Notes: a model not told the origin generated them from the sequence alone. Shown: positions 8,126-16,346, counted from the first letter of the stretch. The stretch is DNA of 64,000 nt from Paucimonas sp. (GCA_031253995.1 JAIRVG010000028.1:86391-150390), one strand, 5' to 3'. A program made the numbers and translations.

Positions 8126-9310
8126 ATGACCACTCAGGTGCCTCCACCACAGACCACCTTCGATATCCGCCCCCTGCTCTTCGCCCACATGGCCTGCACC
8201 ATCGCCATGATGGCCTTCGTCTCCCTGATCGGCCCCATCGCCCATGTCCTGCAGCTTGCCCCCTGGCAGGCCGGTGCGGCGATGACCGTGTCCGGGGTGA
8301 TCTGGATGCTCCTCGCCCGCCCCTGGGGCCGCGCCAGCGATCGCTATGGCCGGCGGCGCATCCTGCTGCTCGGCGCCAGCGGTTTCACCGCCGCCTACTG
8401 GGCCCTGTGCCTGTTCATCGACGGCGCCCTGCGCTGGCTGCCACCGGCCTCCATCGCCTTCGCCGGGATGATGCTCGGCCGTGGCGCCATCGGTGCCTTC
8501 TACGCCGCCCTGCCGGTGGGCAGCAACGCCCTGATCGCCGACAACGTCGAACCGCAGCACCGGGCCAGGGCCATGGCCTCGCTGGGTGCAGCCAACGCCG
8601 TCGGCCTGGTCCTGGGCCCGGCCCTGGCCGCGTTGCTGGCGCGCTTCAGCCTGAGCCTGCCGATGTACGCCATGGCGATCCTGCCGCTGCTGGCGGTGCT
8701 GGTGCTGCGCAGCAAGCTGGAGCGCCAGGAACTGCACCTGGCCCAGCCGCCGCGCCCGGTACGCCTGAGCGACCCGCGCCTGCGCCGGCCGCTGGTGGTG
8801 GCCTTCGTCGCCATGCTCTGCGTCTCCCTGGCGCAGATCACCGTGGGCTTCTTCGCCCTCGACCGCCTGTCCCTGGAGCCCGGTGCCGCGGCGCAGGCCG
8901 CTGGCGTGGCACTGACCATGGTCGGCGTGGCGCTGATCTGCTCCCAGCTCCTGGTGCGCAAGCTGCAATGGCCGCCGCTGCGGATGATCCGCGTCGGTGC
9001 CACTGTCGGCGCGCTGGGCTTCCTGGTCAGCGCCTTCGCCAACAATGCGACGCTGCTGGCCCTGGGCTTCTTCGTCTGCGCCGGCGGCATGGGCTGGGTC
9101 TTCCCGGCGTTCACGGCACTGGCGGCGAACGCCGTGGAGGCCTCGGAACAAGGCGCCACCGCCGGCTCCATCGGCGCGGCGCAGGGCCTTGGCGTGGTGA
9201 TCGGGCCGCTGGCCGGCACGCTGATCTACACCCTTGATGCGCGCCTGCCGTACCTGGTGGCGGCCGTGTTGTTGCTGCTGGTAGGCCTCTGGTCCACCTC
9301 CAATCGCTAG
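8126..9310 (+). CDS. MFS transporter
   Basis: This 394-residue protein has about twelve predicted membrane helices. The loop 2-3 motif ASDRYGRRRILLLG identifies the major facilitator superfamily, and the second half has the usual short glycine- and alanine-rich helices. It follows the OprD porin by about 140 bp on the same strand and precedes an XRE-cupin regulator, so a joint uptake or export role with the porin is possible. Substrate unknown. Confidence 0.8.
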   Translation: MTTQVPPPQTTFDIRPLLFAHMACTIAMMAFVSLIGPIAHVLQLAPWQAGAAMTVSGVIWMLLARPWGRASDRYGRRRILLLGASGFTAAYWALCLFIDGALRWLPPASIAFAGMMLGRGAIGAFYAALPVGSNALIADNVEPQHRARAMASLGAANAVGLVLGPALAALLARFSLSLPMYAMAILPLLAVLVLRSKLERQELHLAQPPRPVRLSDPRLRRPLVVAFVAMLCVSLAQITVGFFALDRLSLEPGAAAQAAGVALTMVGVALICSQLLVRKLQWPPLRMIRVGATVGALGFLVSAFANNATLLALGFFVCAGGMGWVFPAFTALAANAVEASEQGATAGSIGAAQGLGVVIGPLAGTLIYTLDARLPYLVAAVLLLLVGLWSTSNR

Positions 9311-9402
9311 AGCGACGCGAACCTTGTGCCAGCGCTATGCGCGCAGCCCGTGCGAGTGTGTTTTAATGCGTCGCCCATTATTTCTGACACACCAAGGCGG
9401 CT

Positions 9403-9951
9403 ATGGACACGGGGACACGACTCAGACTGGTGCGTGAACGCAACAAGCTCTCCCAACGGGAACTGGCCCGACGCAGCGGCCTGACCAACTCGACGATCTC
9501 GCAGATCGAACAGAATCGCGTCAGCCCCTCGGTCAGCTCCCTGAAAAAGCTGCTCGAAGGCATCCCCATGTCCCTCGCGGAGTTCTTCAGTTTCGACGAA
9601 CCGCCACGGGAAGAACGCTTCGTCTTCCGCGCAGCCGAACAACCCGACCTCGGTCGCAGCGGCATGCGCATGCTGCTGGTCGGCGCCAGCGTCGAAGGCC
9701 GGCAGATGCGCATGCTGCGCGAGCTGTACGCCCCGGGTGCCGACTCCGGCGAAGAGCCGATCGTCCACGCCGAAGGCGAGGAATGCGGCCTGGTCACCCG
9801 TGGCACCATCGAACTGCGCGTCGATGGCCAGGTGAGCATCCTCAACTCGGGCGACGGCTACTACTTCCCCACCACCCTGCCCCACAGCTTCAAGAACATC
9901 GGCCAGGACGAGGCCGAGATCATCAGCGCCAACACCCCCGCCAACTTCTGA
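9403..9951 (+). CDS. XRE-cupin transcriptional regulator, PuuR/PauR-like
   Basis: The 182-residue protein combines an N-terminal HTH_3 DNA-binding domain (residues ~7-60, with LSQRELARRSGLTNSTISQIEQ) and a C-terminal cupin domain (residues ~110-180, with GEECGLVTRGTIELRV and LPHSFKNIG). This is the layout and length of PuuR of E. coli and PauR of P. aeruginosa, repressors of polyamine/putrescine catabolism that sense the substrate through the cupin. No polyamine genes are adjacent in the window, so the regulon is uncertain. The start at 9403 directly precedes the HTH domain. Confidence 0.82.
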   Translation: MDTGTRLRLVRERNKLSQRELARRSGLTNSTISQIEQNRVSPSVSSLKKLLEGIPMSLAEFFSFDEPPREERFVFRAAEQPDLGRSGMRMLLVGASVEGRQMRMLRELYAPGADSGEEPIVHAEGEECGLVTRGTIELRVDGQVSILNSGDGYYFPTTLPHSFKNIGQDEAEIISANTPANF

Positions 9952-10373
9952 TTCCCCCGGCGGCCCGCTTCCTGCGAGGCCGCCCCATTCCCTCTCCCGT
10001 TCAGCACCGCCTTCCACCGGCGCGGCCTGCGCCTGCGCGTCGACCGGAGGGTCATCCGAATGACTCGCAAGTCACTGAATTACGCGGAAAGCCTGTAGGA
10101 AAAGAATTTTGTAGTGATAAGAAAAAATCACTACAAAACCTGTTGACGCCATTCGTCGCCCTCTTGCATGATGAGGCCGTCTCCCTGATCGGGAGCGCTG
10201 GCAAGGGTGTTCCAGACGGTTCGAGTGGTTTTCGGATCGTCCGTGGAGTGGGACTGTCCAAAAGGCAGAGTGAAGAAAGCCCCTGTTGCGATGCTGCTGT
10301 AGCAGCCTTGGTAGTGCGCTACACGTTGTAGCGCCGGAAGAGAAATCAATACTGAAGCGTCATGGGGGCTTTA
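9952..10373. other. 422-bp intergenic region with operator-like palindrome, promoter and long leader
   Basis: No convincing coding sequence is seen. The region holds a perfect 11-bp inverted repeat, a sigma-70-like promoter and about 190 bases of possible untranslated leader before the 10374 gene. The leader has short self-complementary stretches (for example CGGA-TCG-TCCG near 10235) but matches no riboswitch that I recognise. Confidence 0.5.
10107..10172 (+). promoter_or_regulatory. Palindromic operator next to a sigma-70-like promoter
   Basis: TTTTGTAGTGA (10107-10117) and TCACTACAAAA (10128-10138) form a perfect 11-bp inverted repeat with a 10-base A-rich spacer. Four bases further on lies TTGACG (10143-10148), then 18 bases, then CATGAT (10167-10172), an acceptable sigma-70 promoter. 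The palindrome thus abuts the -35 box, a usual place for an operator. Confidence 0.5.
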
Positions 10374-10706
10374 ATGATGAACCTGAACGAAAAACCGACC
10401 ATCGAAGAACTGGCCAAACTGTTCGCCGCGCGCAAGGACAGCCTCGACAGCCACATTCTCTGGATCTGCAACGCGGGTGAAGTGCACATCGAGGGCCTGG
10501 GTGGCTGCACCGCGGAAAGCGAGTTCGAACAACGCAAGCCAAACATGCGTGCCCGCCTGAAGATGTACCGTCGCGGCCAGGGCTACGTCGGCAAGAAAGC
10601 CGCCGCCGACACCCAGTTCGTCGGCCGCGTCCTGGCCACCCTGCAGCAGGAATGGCCAACGCTGCGTGACAGCCACGGCGTGCAGGTCATCGACCGCCTC
10701 TGCTGA
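10374..10706 (+). CDS. Small conserved protein of unknown function
   Basis: Started at ATG 10374 (MMNLNEKPTIEELAKLF), with GGGG about five bases upstream, this is a 110-residue soluble protein. It is mixed alpha/beta by eye, with a Cys-containing segment (HILWICNAGEVHIEGLGGCTAE) and a basic central stretch (RARLKMYRRGQGYVGKKAA). I do not recognise a family. It has its own promoter with a long leader and is followed by a hairpin and a strong terminator, so it is probably monocistronic. Confidence 0.65.
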   Translation: MMNLNEKPTIEELAKLFAARKDSLDSHILWICNAGEVHIEGLGGCTAESEFEQRKPNMRARLKMYRRGQGYVGKKAAADTQFVGRVLATLQQEWPTLRDSHGVQVIDRLC

Positions 10707-10730
10707 TCTTCAGCGGCAAGTTGCAAGTTA

Positions 10731-10783
10731 CAAGCTGCAAGAAGAAGCCAAGGCAACGCGCATCCGCCTCTTCTTGCAGCTTG
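10731..10783. repeat. 15-bp perfect inverted repeat downstream of the 10374 gene
   Basis: CAAGCTGCAAGAAGA (10731-10745) is perfectly inverted at 10769-10783, with a 23-base loop. The surrounding DNA is rich in AAGCTT/CAAG repeats. It may stabilise the 3' end of the mRNA just before the terminator. Confidence 0.55.
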
Positions 10784-10807
10784 AAGCTTCAAGCTTGAAG
10801 CTCAAAA

Positions 10808-10845
10808 AAAAAGCCGGTGGGGCATTCATTGCCCCACCGGCTTTC
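10808..10845. terminator. Bidirectional intrinsic terminator
   Basis: GCCGGTGGGGC (10813-10823) pairs with GCCCCACCGGC (10831-10841) around a 7-base loop. An A-run lies on the left and TTT on the right, so it can serve the rightward gene ending at 10706 and the leftward gene ending at 10861. Confidence 0.85.
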
Positions 10846-10860
10846 CTGTTTACGATTCGA

Positions 10861-11157
10861 TCACGCCCGCAGTGCCATGACCTCCTCCGGCTGCAGCCCG
10901 GCCACCAGTGCCCTGGCCCGGTCGACGCCCCAGACCAGTGCCCGGCTCATGCTCTCGCTGGGCCGTGTAGGGTAATACTCCTCCAGCAACGCCTTGCCCT
11001 GGCGGGCATAGACACCTAGGAACAGCTGGGTCGCGCCAGTGCGCGAGAGCCTGACCTGGACATCGATGCTGGTACCGTCACTCAGGACTTCATCATGGCT
11101 GCGGCTGTGCAACATGGCATCCGCCCATTCCCAGTATTTCTCTTCCCTGATACGCAT
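10861..11157 (-). CDS. Small protein of unknown function
   Basis: Two adjacent ATGs (11160 and 11157) follow GGAGG; the second has the better spacing and gives MRIREEKYWEWADAML, 98 residues. The protein is soluble and alpha/beta, with SDGTSIDVQVRLSRTG and a Trp-containing C-terminal half (ALVWGVDRARALVAGL). No family is recognised. It converges on the 10374 gene through a shared terminator. Confidence 0.6.
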   Translation of the reverse strand: MRIREEKYWEWADAMLHSRSHDEVLSDGTSIDVQVRLSRTGATQLFLGVYARQGKALLEEYYPTRPSESMSRALVWGVDRARALVAGLQPEEVMALRA

Positions 11158-11338
11158 CATTGTCCTCCACTGGAATTTGCGCGTTGGCGGGCGTAGTAAG
11201 GCACAAATTGCCATCCCTCTCCAGCGCCGCCCGGCGGCGCAATGAGCAGGGTCAAGCAAAACGGCATCAATTGGCGCAAATCGCGCATCCGTCGACGCTT
11301 TGCGCAAACACCCGCGAATGCCCCGCAGGGCAGCGGAT

Positions 11339-11530
11339 TCAGCGTTTCGGCAATGCGGCGGGAAGGAAGCGGCGGCTTTCGGCGCGGGCCGGCATCCGAG
11401 GCTTGAAGGTGTCCTGCGTATCGTCCAGGGTCATATGGATAAAACCGAGGCGGACGGCGGACTGGCCGCAACGCACAACGGAATTGATCGGGAATTCATC
11501 GCCGAGGTCTTCGAGAAATTGATCCTTCAT
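11339..11530 (-). CDS. Small protein of unknown function
   Basis: A 63-residue reading frame begins MKDQFLEDLGDEFPINSVVRC. It is supported mainly by a good ribosome-binding site (GAGGGGAGCAGGAAC directly before the ATG) and by a plausible acidic N-terminus followed by a basic tail (RAESRRFLPAALPKR). No family is recognised. It could also be a chance frame in an otherwise gene-free stretch. Confidence 0.45.
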   Translation of the reverse strand: MKDQFLEDLGDEFPINSVVRCGQSAVRLGFIHMTLDDTQDTFKPRMPARAESRRFLPAALPKR

Positions 11531-11671
11531 GTTCCTGCTCCCCTCTGAAAGCGACCGCTACCGATCCTCCAGCGAAGGACCTGAAAATAGCGATCTCGAT
11601 GCTTCAGAGACTAGCCGGACATTTGCGGACCGACCGGTCATCGGCGCGATCCCCGACCAGCGGCATGATTC

Positions 11672-12556
11672 TCAGGCCTGGGCGGGACGGAAAGCGTCCT
11701 TCAAGCGCGGACCGAACACGTTGATCAGCAGCCCCACCATCACCAGCAGACCGCCCCAGCACTGGATCGCGCTCAGGCGTTCATCCAGCAGCCAGGCCGA
11801 GGATGTCAGCCCCACCACCGGAACCAGAAGCGAAAACGGTGCCACCTTGCCTGCCGGGTAGCGCGACAGCAGGCGGCTCCACAGGCCATAGCCGAGCATG
11901 GTGGCGATGGCGGCCAGGTAGATCAGCGACAGGATCGAGTTCAGCCCGATGTTGCGCAGCGACGACTCGATCAGCGCCGGCCCCTCCAGGTACCAGGACA
12001 GTGCCAGGAACGGCAGCGGCGGAATCAGCGCGCCCCAGATCACCAGGGCCACCAGGTCGATCTTGCCGAAGCGCCGGGTGATGATGTTGCCCATGGCCCA
12101 GCAGGCGCCGCCGCACAGGGTCAGCAGCAGGGCCAGCAGCGGCACGTGGCTGCCGTTCTCGCTGCCGATCAACGCCAGCCCGCCGGCCGCCACCAGCAGG
12201 CCCAGGACACTGGCCGCGCGCAGGCGCTCGTTGAGGAACAGCGCGGCGAAGATCATGGTGAAGAACGCCTGCGACTGCAGCACCAGCGAGGCCAGGCCCG
12301 GCGGCATGCCGTTGTGCATGGCCTCGAAGAGGAAGGCGAACTGGCCGAGGGAAATGGTCGAGCCGTAGGCCACCAGCCAGCGCCAAGGCAACTGCGGGCG
12401 GCGGATGAAGAACACGGCGGGAATCGCCACCAGGATGAAACGCAGGGCCCCGAGCAACATCGGCGGCAGCCCGTCGAGACCGACCTTGATCACCACGAAG
12501 TTCAGGCCCCAGGCAACGATCACCACCAGCGCCAGCAACAGATCCTTGAGCGGCAT
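11672..12556 (-). CDS. eamA: EamA-type metabolite exporter (drug/metabolite transporter family)
   Basis: The 294-residue protein has ten predicted helices in two EamA repeats. From memory it is close to E. coli EamA (YdeD), an exporter of O-acetylserine and cysteine-pathway metabolites: near-identical motifs include VVVIAWGLNFVVIKVGL-like, PPGLASLVLQSQAFFT, VIWGALIPPLPF and LSLLVPVVGL-like segments. It acts in the inner membrane. The neighbours give no clue to its substrate, so the precise transported compound is carried over from the family. Confidence 0.82.
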   Translation of the reverse strand: MPLKDLLLALVVIVAWGLNFVVIKVGLDGLPPMLLGALRFILVAIPAVFFIRRPQLPWRWLVAYGSTISLGQFAFLFEAMHNGMPPGLASLVLQSQAFFTMIFAALFLNERLRAASVLGLLVAAGGLALIGSENGSHVPLLALLLTLCGGACWAMGNIITRRFGKIDLVALVIWGALIPPLPFLALSWYLEGPALIESSLRNIGLNSILSLIYLAAIATMLGYGLWSRLLSRYPAGKVAPFSLLVPVVGLTSSAWLLDERLSAIQCWGGLLVMVGLLINVFGPRLKDAFRPAQA

Positions 12557-12592
12557 TTTTCCCCCATCGTACGCGTAATAATTTGAAACATC

Positions 12593-13144
12593 CTACGCGT
12601 GCACGCTCCACTGGACCACCTCCGGCTCGATCCGGGAATCATCCACCCCCTGGATCAACCCGCAGCGGATCGCCTCCTCCGGCGTAACGATCCGCGGATA
12701 CGCCATCAGGTAACGCGGAATATCCAGCACCTCCTCCGCCCCCTGCGTGCGCTCGGCAACGATCTGCGCATACAGCTGCAGGTCATAATCCAGGCTCATC
12801 GCATACTCGGCCATCCGCGCATGGTCCACCGACCCGTGCAGGGTCCAGTGGAACGGATGGAACAAAAACTTGCTCAGGGCACAGGCGGTGCGGTGCTCGC
12901 CGGCGAGGAAGATGATGTTGCCCATCGACTCCACCGTACCGAGGTTGTGGGTGTCCACCCGCACCGGCAGTGAGCGCAGGAAGTTGTACAGGCTGAAACC
13001 GTAGCTGCACTCCCCGCCCATGGTGGCGAGATTCACCTGCAGGCGATCGGCGCCCTGTTGCAGGGCCTTGGAACAGGTGCTGATGAGGTTGCCGCAGGTG
13101 GATGCGTTGATCGGTCCGGTGAAATGAATGATATGACTGGCCAT
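12593..13144 (-). CDS. Orphan ClpP-like serine protease
   Basis: Started at ATG 13144 (MASHIIHFTGPIN), with GAGG five bases upstream, this is a 183-residue ClpP/crotonase-fold protein. The ESMG serine motif and a downstream FLFHPFH histidine motif match the spacing of the ClpP Ser-His pair within two residues. Its N-terminus lacks the canonical ClpP loop, and the oxyanion-region sequence GTVESMGNIIF differs from GQAASMGA. No ClpX or ClpA partner is nearby. It belongs to the divergent 'ATP-dependent Clp protease proteolytic subunit-like' proteins and may work without an ATPase; that is inference. Confidence 0.75.
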   Translation of the reverse strand: MASHIIHFTGPINASTCGNLISTCSKALQQGADRLQVNLATMGGECSYGFSLYNFLRSLPVRVDTHNLGTVESMGNIIFLAGEHRTACALSKFLFHPFHWTLHGSVDHARMAEYAMSLDYDLQLYAQIVAERTQGAEEVLDIPRYLMAYPRIVTPEEAIRCGLIQGVDDSRIEPEVVQWSVHA

Positions 13145-13207
13145 GGTCACCTCGTGCTGTCGGGTCGGTTGCCGGCGGCGTCATGCACGCCGGCGTCTTT
13201 CCGTGAG

Positions 13208-13603
13208 TCAGGCGTCGCCGTCTTTGCGTGGGGTATTGTCCGCGCCCTTGTCGTCGGCGAGTTCGCCCAGGTGCTGGTAGCGCTTGCGCAGTTCATGGAG
13301 CTGCTTCTCGTCCAGATCGTCCAGGCCAAGCAAGGCGTGGTGGGCCCGGCGCGTGGCCCGCAGCAGCTCGTCGACCTTGATATGCAGCTCGTCGGTGTCG
13401 CGGTTCTGGGTGTTCTGGATGAGGAACACCATGAGGAAGGTCACGATGGTGGTCGAGGTATTGATCACCAGTTGCCACGTGTCGCTGAAGTGGAACAGCG
13501 GCCCGCTGATCCCCCACGCCAGCACCAGCCCGAAGGCGATGGCGAAGGTCATGGGGCGACCGGTCCAGTTGGCCAGCTTCTGGGCGAAACGCGAGAACTT
13601 CAT
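13208..13603 (-). CDS. Low-affinity iron permease-like membrane protein
   Basis: Started at ATG 13603 (MKFSRFAQKLANWTGRP), preceded by GGAAGGAAG, the protein has 131 residues. It shows two membrane helices (MTFAIAFGLVLAWGISGPLF and a TIVTFLMVFLIQ segment), then the conserved NTQNRDTDELHIKVDEL and a charged tail. This is the bacterial low-affinity iron permease family (PF04120), named for yeast Fet4 similarity; transport by the short bacterial forms is not well established. It is upstream of the ClpP-like gene on the same strand. Confidence 0.8.
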   Translation of the reverse strand: MKFSRFAQKLANWTGRPMTFAIAFGLVLAWGISGPLFHFSDTWQLVINTSTTIVTFLMVFLIQNTQNRDTDELHIKVDELLRATRRAHHALLGLDDLDEKQLHELRKRYQHLGELADDKGADNTPRKDGDA

Positions 13604-13808
13604 GGTGGCGACTTCCTTCCGCATGCCAGCAACACGGTGCGGGCCGAGGCTGTCTGGCCCGTCACTCGGTGGAGGCGCCGGGGCGGGCAAAGTTCAACTG
13701 CATTGAGCAGGCTCGCCATTCGTCCGCCGTCCTGAACCGGCCATCCGCCCTTTCAGTCGCAGCCAATAAGACGCTCGACAAAAGCTGACACCGCCACCGG
13801 AGGTGACC

Positions 13809-14237
13809 ATGCGAACCCCTGCCCTGCTGTTGATCCTCGCCAGCCTTGCCAGCGGCCCTGTCCTGGCGGACGCCTGCCAGGTCAGCACGCGCTCGTCCAG
13901 CGAGGCGGTGCCGGCCGTGGAAGTGCAGACCTGCTACAAGCTCACGGGCATGCCCGACGACGCCATCGACTGGTCGTGCAGCAACGAAAACAAGGAAATG
14001 CTCAACACCGAAAAACGCCGGGTGGCGCGCTGCCCGGACAAGGAGACCGGGCAATGCAGCGCGCCCTTGACCCAGGAGAGCCTGGCCAATCCCAAGGCCA
14101 CCAGCAATGACCCGGACGGCGCACGACCGACGATTCCCAAGGATGCGCGCGTGGTCACCTACTACTACGACACGCGGAACCAGGGCCAGTCGCGGATCGA
14201 TTGCGAAAAGGCCGGGGGGACCTGGCAGTTGCCCTGA
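13809..14237 (+). CDS. Secreted protein of unknown function
   Basis: ATG 13809 follows a strong GGAGGTGACC. The 142-residue product has a signal peptide (LLLILASLASGPVLA) and a mature part with six cysteines (DACQVS, QTCYKL, DWSCSN, ARCPDK, GQCSAP, IDCEK), which suggests disulfide bonds in the periplasm or outside the cell. No family is recognised. It is followed 40 bp later by the Rho-N-like gene in the same direction, so the two may be co-transcribed. Confidence 0.7.
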   Translation: MRTPALLLILASLASGPVLADACQVSTRSSSEAVPAVEVQTCYKLTGMPDDAIDWSCSNENKEMLNTEKRRVARCPDKETGQCSAPLTQESLANPKATSNDPDGARPTIPKDARVVTYYYDTRNQGQSRIDCEKAGGTWQLP

Positions 14238-14277
14238 TTGGCGTCATCGCTGGCACACACCATCGGAGGATCGTCCC

Positions 14278-14649
14278 ATGCCACGTGGAAGCAAGGACAA
14301 ATACACCGAGGCACAGAAACGCAAGGCCGAACATATCGAGGACAGCTACGAAGCCAAGGGGGTGCCCAAGGACGAAGCCGAAGCCCGCGCCTGGGCCACG
14401 GTCAACAAGCAGTCCGGAGGCGGCGAGAAGGCGGGGGGTTCCGGGCAGAAGAAAAGCGCGGGCGCCAAGCATGAGTCGCGGCAGTCCTCGGCGCAACGCG
14501 CGGTAAAGACCAGGCATGGCGAGCCGAGGCCGGATCAACCCATGGAAGACCTGACCAAGGCCGAGCTGATGGACAAGGCACGCAAGCAGAACATCGCGGG
14601 ACGCTCGACGATGCGCAAGGCCGAGTTGATCAAGGCGCTGAGCCGGTAG
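14278..14649 (+). CDS. Small basic protein with C-terminal Rho-N (SAP-like) motif
   Basis: ATG 14278 is preceded by GGAGG. The 123-residue protein starts with a ChaB-like/plasmid-stabilisation-type segment (KDKYTEAQKRKAEHIEDSYEAKG and AWATVNK), has a low-complexity Gly/Lys/Ser middle, and ends in a Rho termination factor N-terminal-like helix pair (LTKAELMDKARKQNIAGRS, then KAELIKAL). Relatives are common in environmental Pseudomonas and are thought to bind nucleic acid and to be made under stress. The function is not established. Confidence 0.75.
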   Translation: MPRGSKDKYTEAQKRKAEHIEDSYEAKGVPKDEAEARAWATVNKQSGGGEKAGGSGQKKSAGAKHESRQSSAQRAVKTRHGEPRPDQPMEDLTKAELMDKARKQNIAGRSTMRKAELIKALSR

Positions 14650-14654
14650 CCAAC

Positions 14655-15407
14655 TCAGTAGTCGATGGACACGCAGCCATCGCTCCCCGGGCGACCATCG
14701 TTGTGCGCTGCGACACCCCCATCGCCGCCCATGCCGGCACCCTTGCACCAGGCCGCACGAGCGGCATCAGCGGCACTGGCCGTCACCTGCTCACTGCGCT
14801 GGACCTTGAGCCCGCGCAGGATGGCGACGCGTCTTGCCGCCTCTTCGGGATTGGCTGCGGCGCCCTTGCCCGGGGTGTCGGCGCGGGCATCACGGCCGGC
14901 CAAACCCTCCACCAGCACGCAATCGGGGGTGGTCGAGCCCTTGCCACCACGGCCAGCGTGCCCGGGCGAGCTGGACAGCAAGCGACTGCGCCCGTGACTG
15001 CCAGCTTCGCCTCCGTAGGCGAAAAAGGTGAACGCCGAGATCGTGCCGCCCGGCTCGCGAATGCGGATGCCACTCGCCCCGCCGGCCGAAGCCACGCCAC
15101 CTGCACCGACGGTGACCAGCAAGGAAGAACCGGGCATCACCACCAGGGTGCAGATCAGCGTCGCCCCGCCACCGCCGCCACCGCCTGCGGCAGGGCTGCC
15201 GTTGAAAAACGGCAGGTCACGGGCCACGGCGCCATGCCCGCCTCCACCCCCGGCGCCGATCAGGGTGAAGGTGACCTTGCGGACCGAGGCTGGCAGTTCG
15301 AGAAGGTAGGTATCGGCGGGCCGGGTCCAGGTCTGGTTCCCGGCGTGGGTGAGCGGAATCGACGCCATGCCGAACAACAGTGCTGCGGCAATGTTCCGTC
15401 CTGACAT
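14655..15407 (-). CDS. Secreted glycine-rich protein of unknown function
   Basis: The 250-residue protein has a signal peptide (MSGRNIAAALLFGMASIPLTHA) and then a glycine-rich domain with a GAGGGGG run, a second run of seven glycines, and YGGEAGSHG. The C-terminal part contains helical and Cys-containing segments (ARAAWCKGAGMGGDGG, GSDGCVSIDY). The poly-Gly pattern recalls glycine-rich domains of phage tail tips and cell-surface proteins, but I cannot assign a function. It is convergent with the Rho-N-like gene, with only five bases between the stops. Confidence 0.6.
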   Translation of the reverse strand: MSGRNIAAALLFGMASIPLTHAGNQTWTRPADTYLLELPASVRKVTFTLIGAGGGGGHGAVARDLPFFNGSPAAGGGGGGGATLICTLVVMPGSSLLVTVGAGGVASAGGASGIRIREPGGTISAFTFFAYGGEAGSHGRSRLLSSSPGHAGRGGKGSTTPDCVLVEGLAGRDARADTPGKGAAANPEEAARRVAILRGLKVQRSEQVTASAADAARAAWCKGAGMGGDGGVAAHNDGRPGSDGCVSIDY

Positions 15408-15543
15408 GGCAAGACCTCGGAGCGCGGTTCATCCAGACCATAGCGCTGGAACGCGCAGTGCTCACCTGGCAGAAATGCCAGTTGGCAAGAACGCTTGGCG
15501 ATAGAGGTTATTGCGGACAGGAATTGGCACTCGAATCTTTGGC

Positions 15544-15571
15544 TGTGGGAGCGGGTTCACCCGCTCCCACA
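15544..15571. repeat. REP-like perfect hairpin
   Basis: TGTGGGAGCGGG (15544-15555) and CCCGCTCCCACA (15560-15571) form a perfect 12-bp stem with a TTCA loop. This is the common Pseudomonas REP core, and it lies four bases from a 28-bp element that recurs at 22051. Confidence 0.8.
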
Positions 15572-15574
15572 AGG

Positions 15575-15602
15575 TCCCTGCTAAATCAATGAGTTATGTG
15601 TT
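15575..15602. repeat. 28-bp intergenic repeat, copy 1
   Basis: This 28-base stretch (TCCCTGCTAAATC...TTATGTGTT) recurs without change at 22051-22078. In both places it follows GCTCCCAC-type REP sequence and precedes the 3' end of a leftward gene by 10-20 bases. Confidence 0.75.
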
Positions 15603-15618
15603 TTTCCAGAACAAAGCA

Positions 15619-15852
15619 TCAAGGCGAAATCGGATCGCTCGCCGGGAACGTCTCCTCCAGCGCGTTATCCACATTCGACTCATCAGGCTGCTTGCCCTTG
15701 TCATCGCCGCAATGACAGTCGCTCATGCGGCACGGCTCGCCGTTCTCATGCCCGCTGGCGCAGGCTTCGCAGCAGTAGGCCTCGCCGTTCTGCTTCAACG
15801 CACTGGCATCCACTTCACAGGTACAGCCAGGACAGGCGCAGTGATCGGTCAT
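15619..15852 (-). CDS. Bacterial metallothionein
   Basis: A 77-residue protein with ten cysteines in the pattern HCACPGCTC, AYCCEAC, PC and DCHC, which is the Pseudomonas BmtA-type metallothionein family (PF02069) that binds zinc, cadmium or copper ions in the cytoplasm. It has a longer acidic C-terminal tail (VDNALEETFPASDPISP) than cyanobacterial SmtA. The start at 15852 is preceded by GGAGACGACC. It lies 17 bp downstream of the 158-residue hydrophilic protein gene in the same direction and is probably co-transcribed with it. Confidence 0.88.
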   Translation of the reverse strand: MTDHCACPGCTCEVDASALKQNGEAYCCEACASGHENGEPCRMSDCHCGDDKGKQPDESNVDNALEETFPASDPISP

Positions 15853-15869
15853 GGTCGTCTCCTTCAGGT

Positions 15870-16346
15870 TCAGGGTTCCTCGTCGCCTTCCGGCGGCGAG
15901 ACACGGTCGGTCCAGGGTTTGCCATCGAGGGGCGCGGAGCGGGCCAGTTCGGCTTCGTCGAGGCCGATGCCGCCGCCGATCTCGTCGCCGTCGACCCGGC
16001 GCAACTGCTTGTCCGCCGGGCCGTCACCGCCCTGTTCGGACGGATCGCGGGCGCCGCTCTGGTCGAACAGGGTGTCAGGGCTGAGGTCGTCGTAGGTGAC
16101 GTTGTCTTCGTGCAGGCTTTCAGTGAGCGCTTCACCGCCGCTCATGCCGCCGTGCTCGACCCGCTCCGGCGGAAACTCACGGTTCACCTCCTGCTCCGGC
16201 CGGGCATCGCCGGCGCGGCCCTGGCGCTCGTCGTGGCGCTCGCTGAAATCCAGTTCACGGACCTCGCCCATGCGGTCCTGGATATCGTCGATTTCCTGGG
16301 GAACATAGGGCGCGTTGGCCCCGGGCTTGTCGCTTTTGTCGATCAT
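15870..16346 (-). CDS. Hydrophilic acidic protein of unknown function
   Basis: The sensible start is ATG 16346 (MIDKSDKPGANAPYVPQEI), with an AGG upstream; the same frame remains open far upstream, but there it is antisense to ligD. The 158-residue product is highly charged, Pro/Gly-rich and probably disordered (EIDDIQDRMGEVRELDFSERHD, then DGDEIGGGIGLDEAEL). It is divergent from ligD across 162 bp and precedes the metallothionein gene. The pairing with a metallothionein and its hydrophilic character suggest a stress role, but that is inference. Confidence 0.65.
   Translation of the reverse strand: MIDKSDKPGANAPYVPQEIDDIQDRMGEVRELDFSERHDERQGRAGDARPEQEVNREFPPERVEHGGMSGGEALTESLHEDNVTYDDLSPDTLFDQSGARDPSEQGGDGPADKQLRRVDGDEIGGGIGLDEAELARSAPLDGKPWTDRVSPPEGDEEP

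Noticed and set aside
10861..11671. Mobile-element remnant in the small-gene region
   Set aside because: No transposase fragment, terminal repeats or target duplication was seen; only small unknown genes and a terminator.
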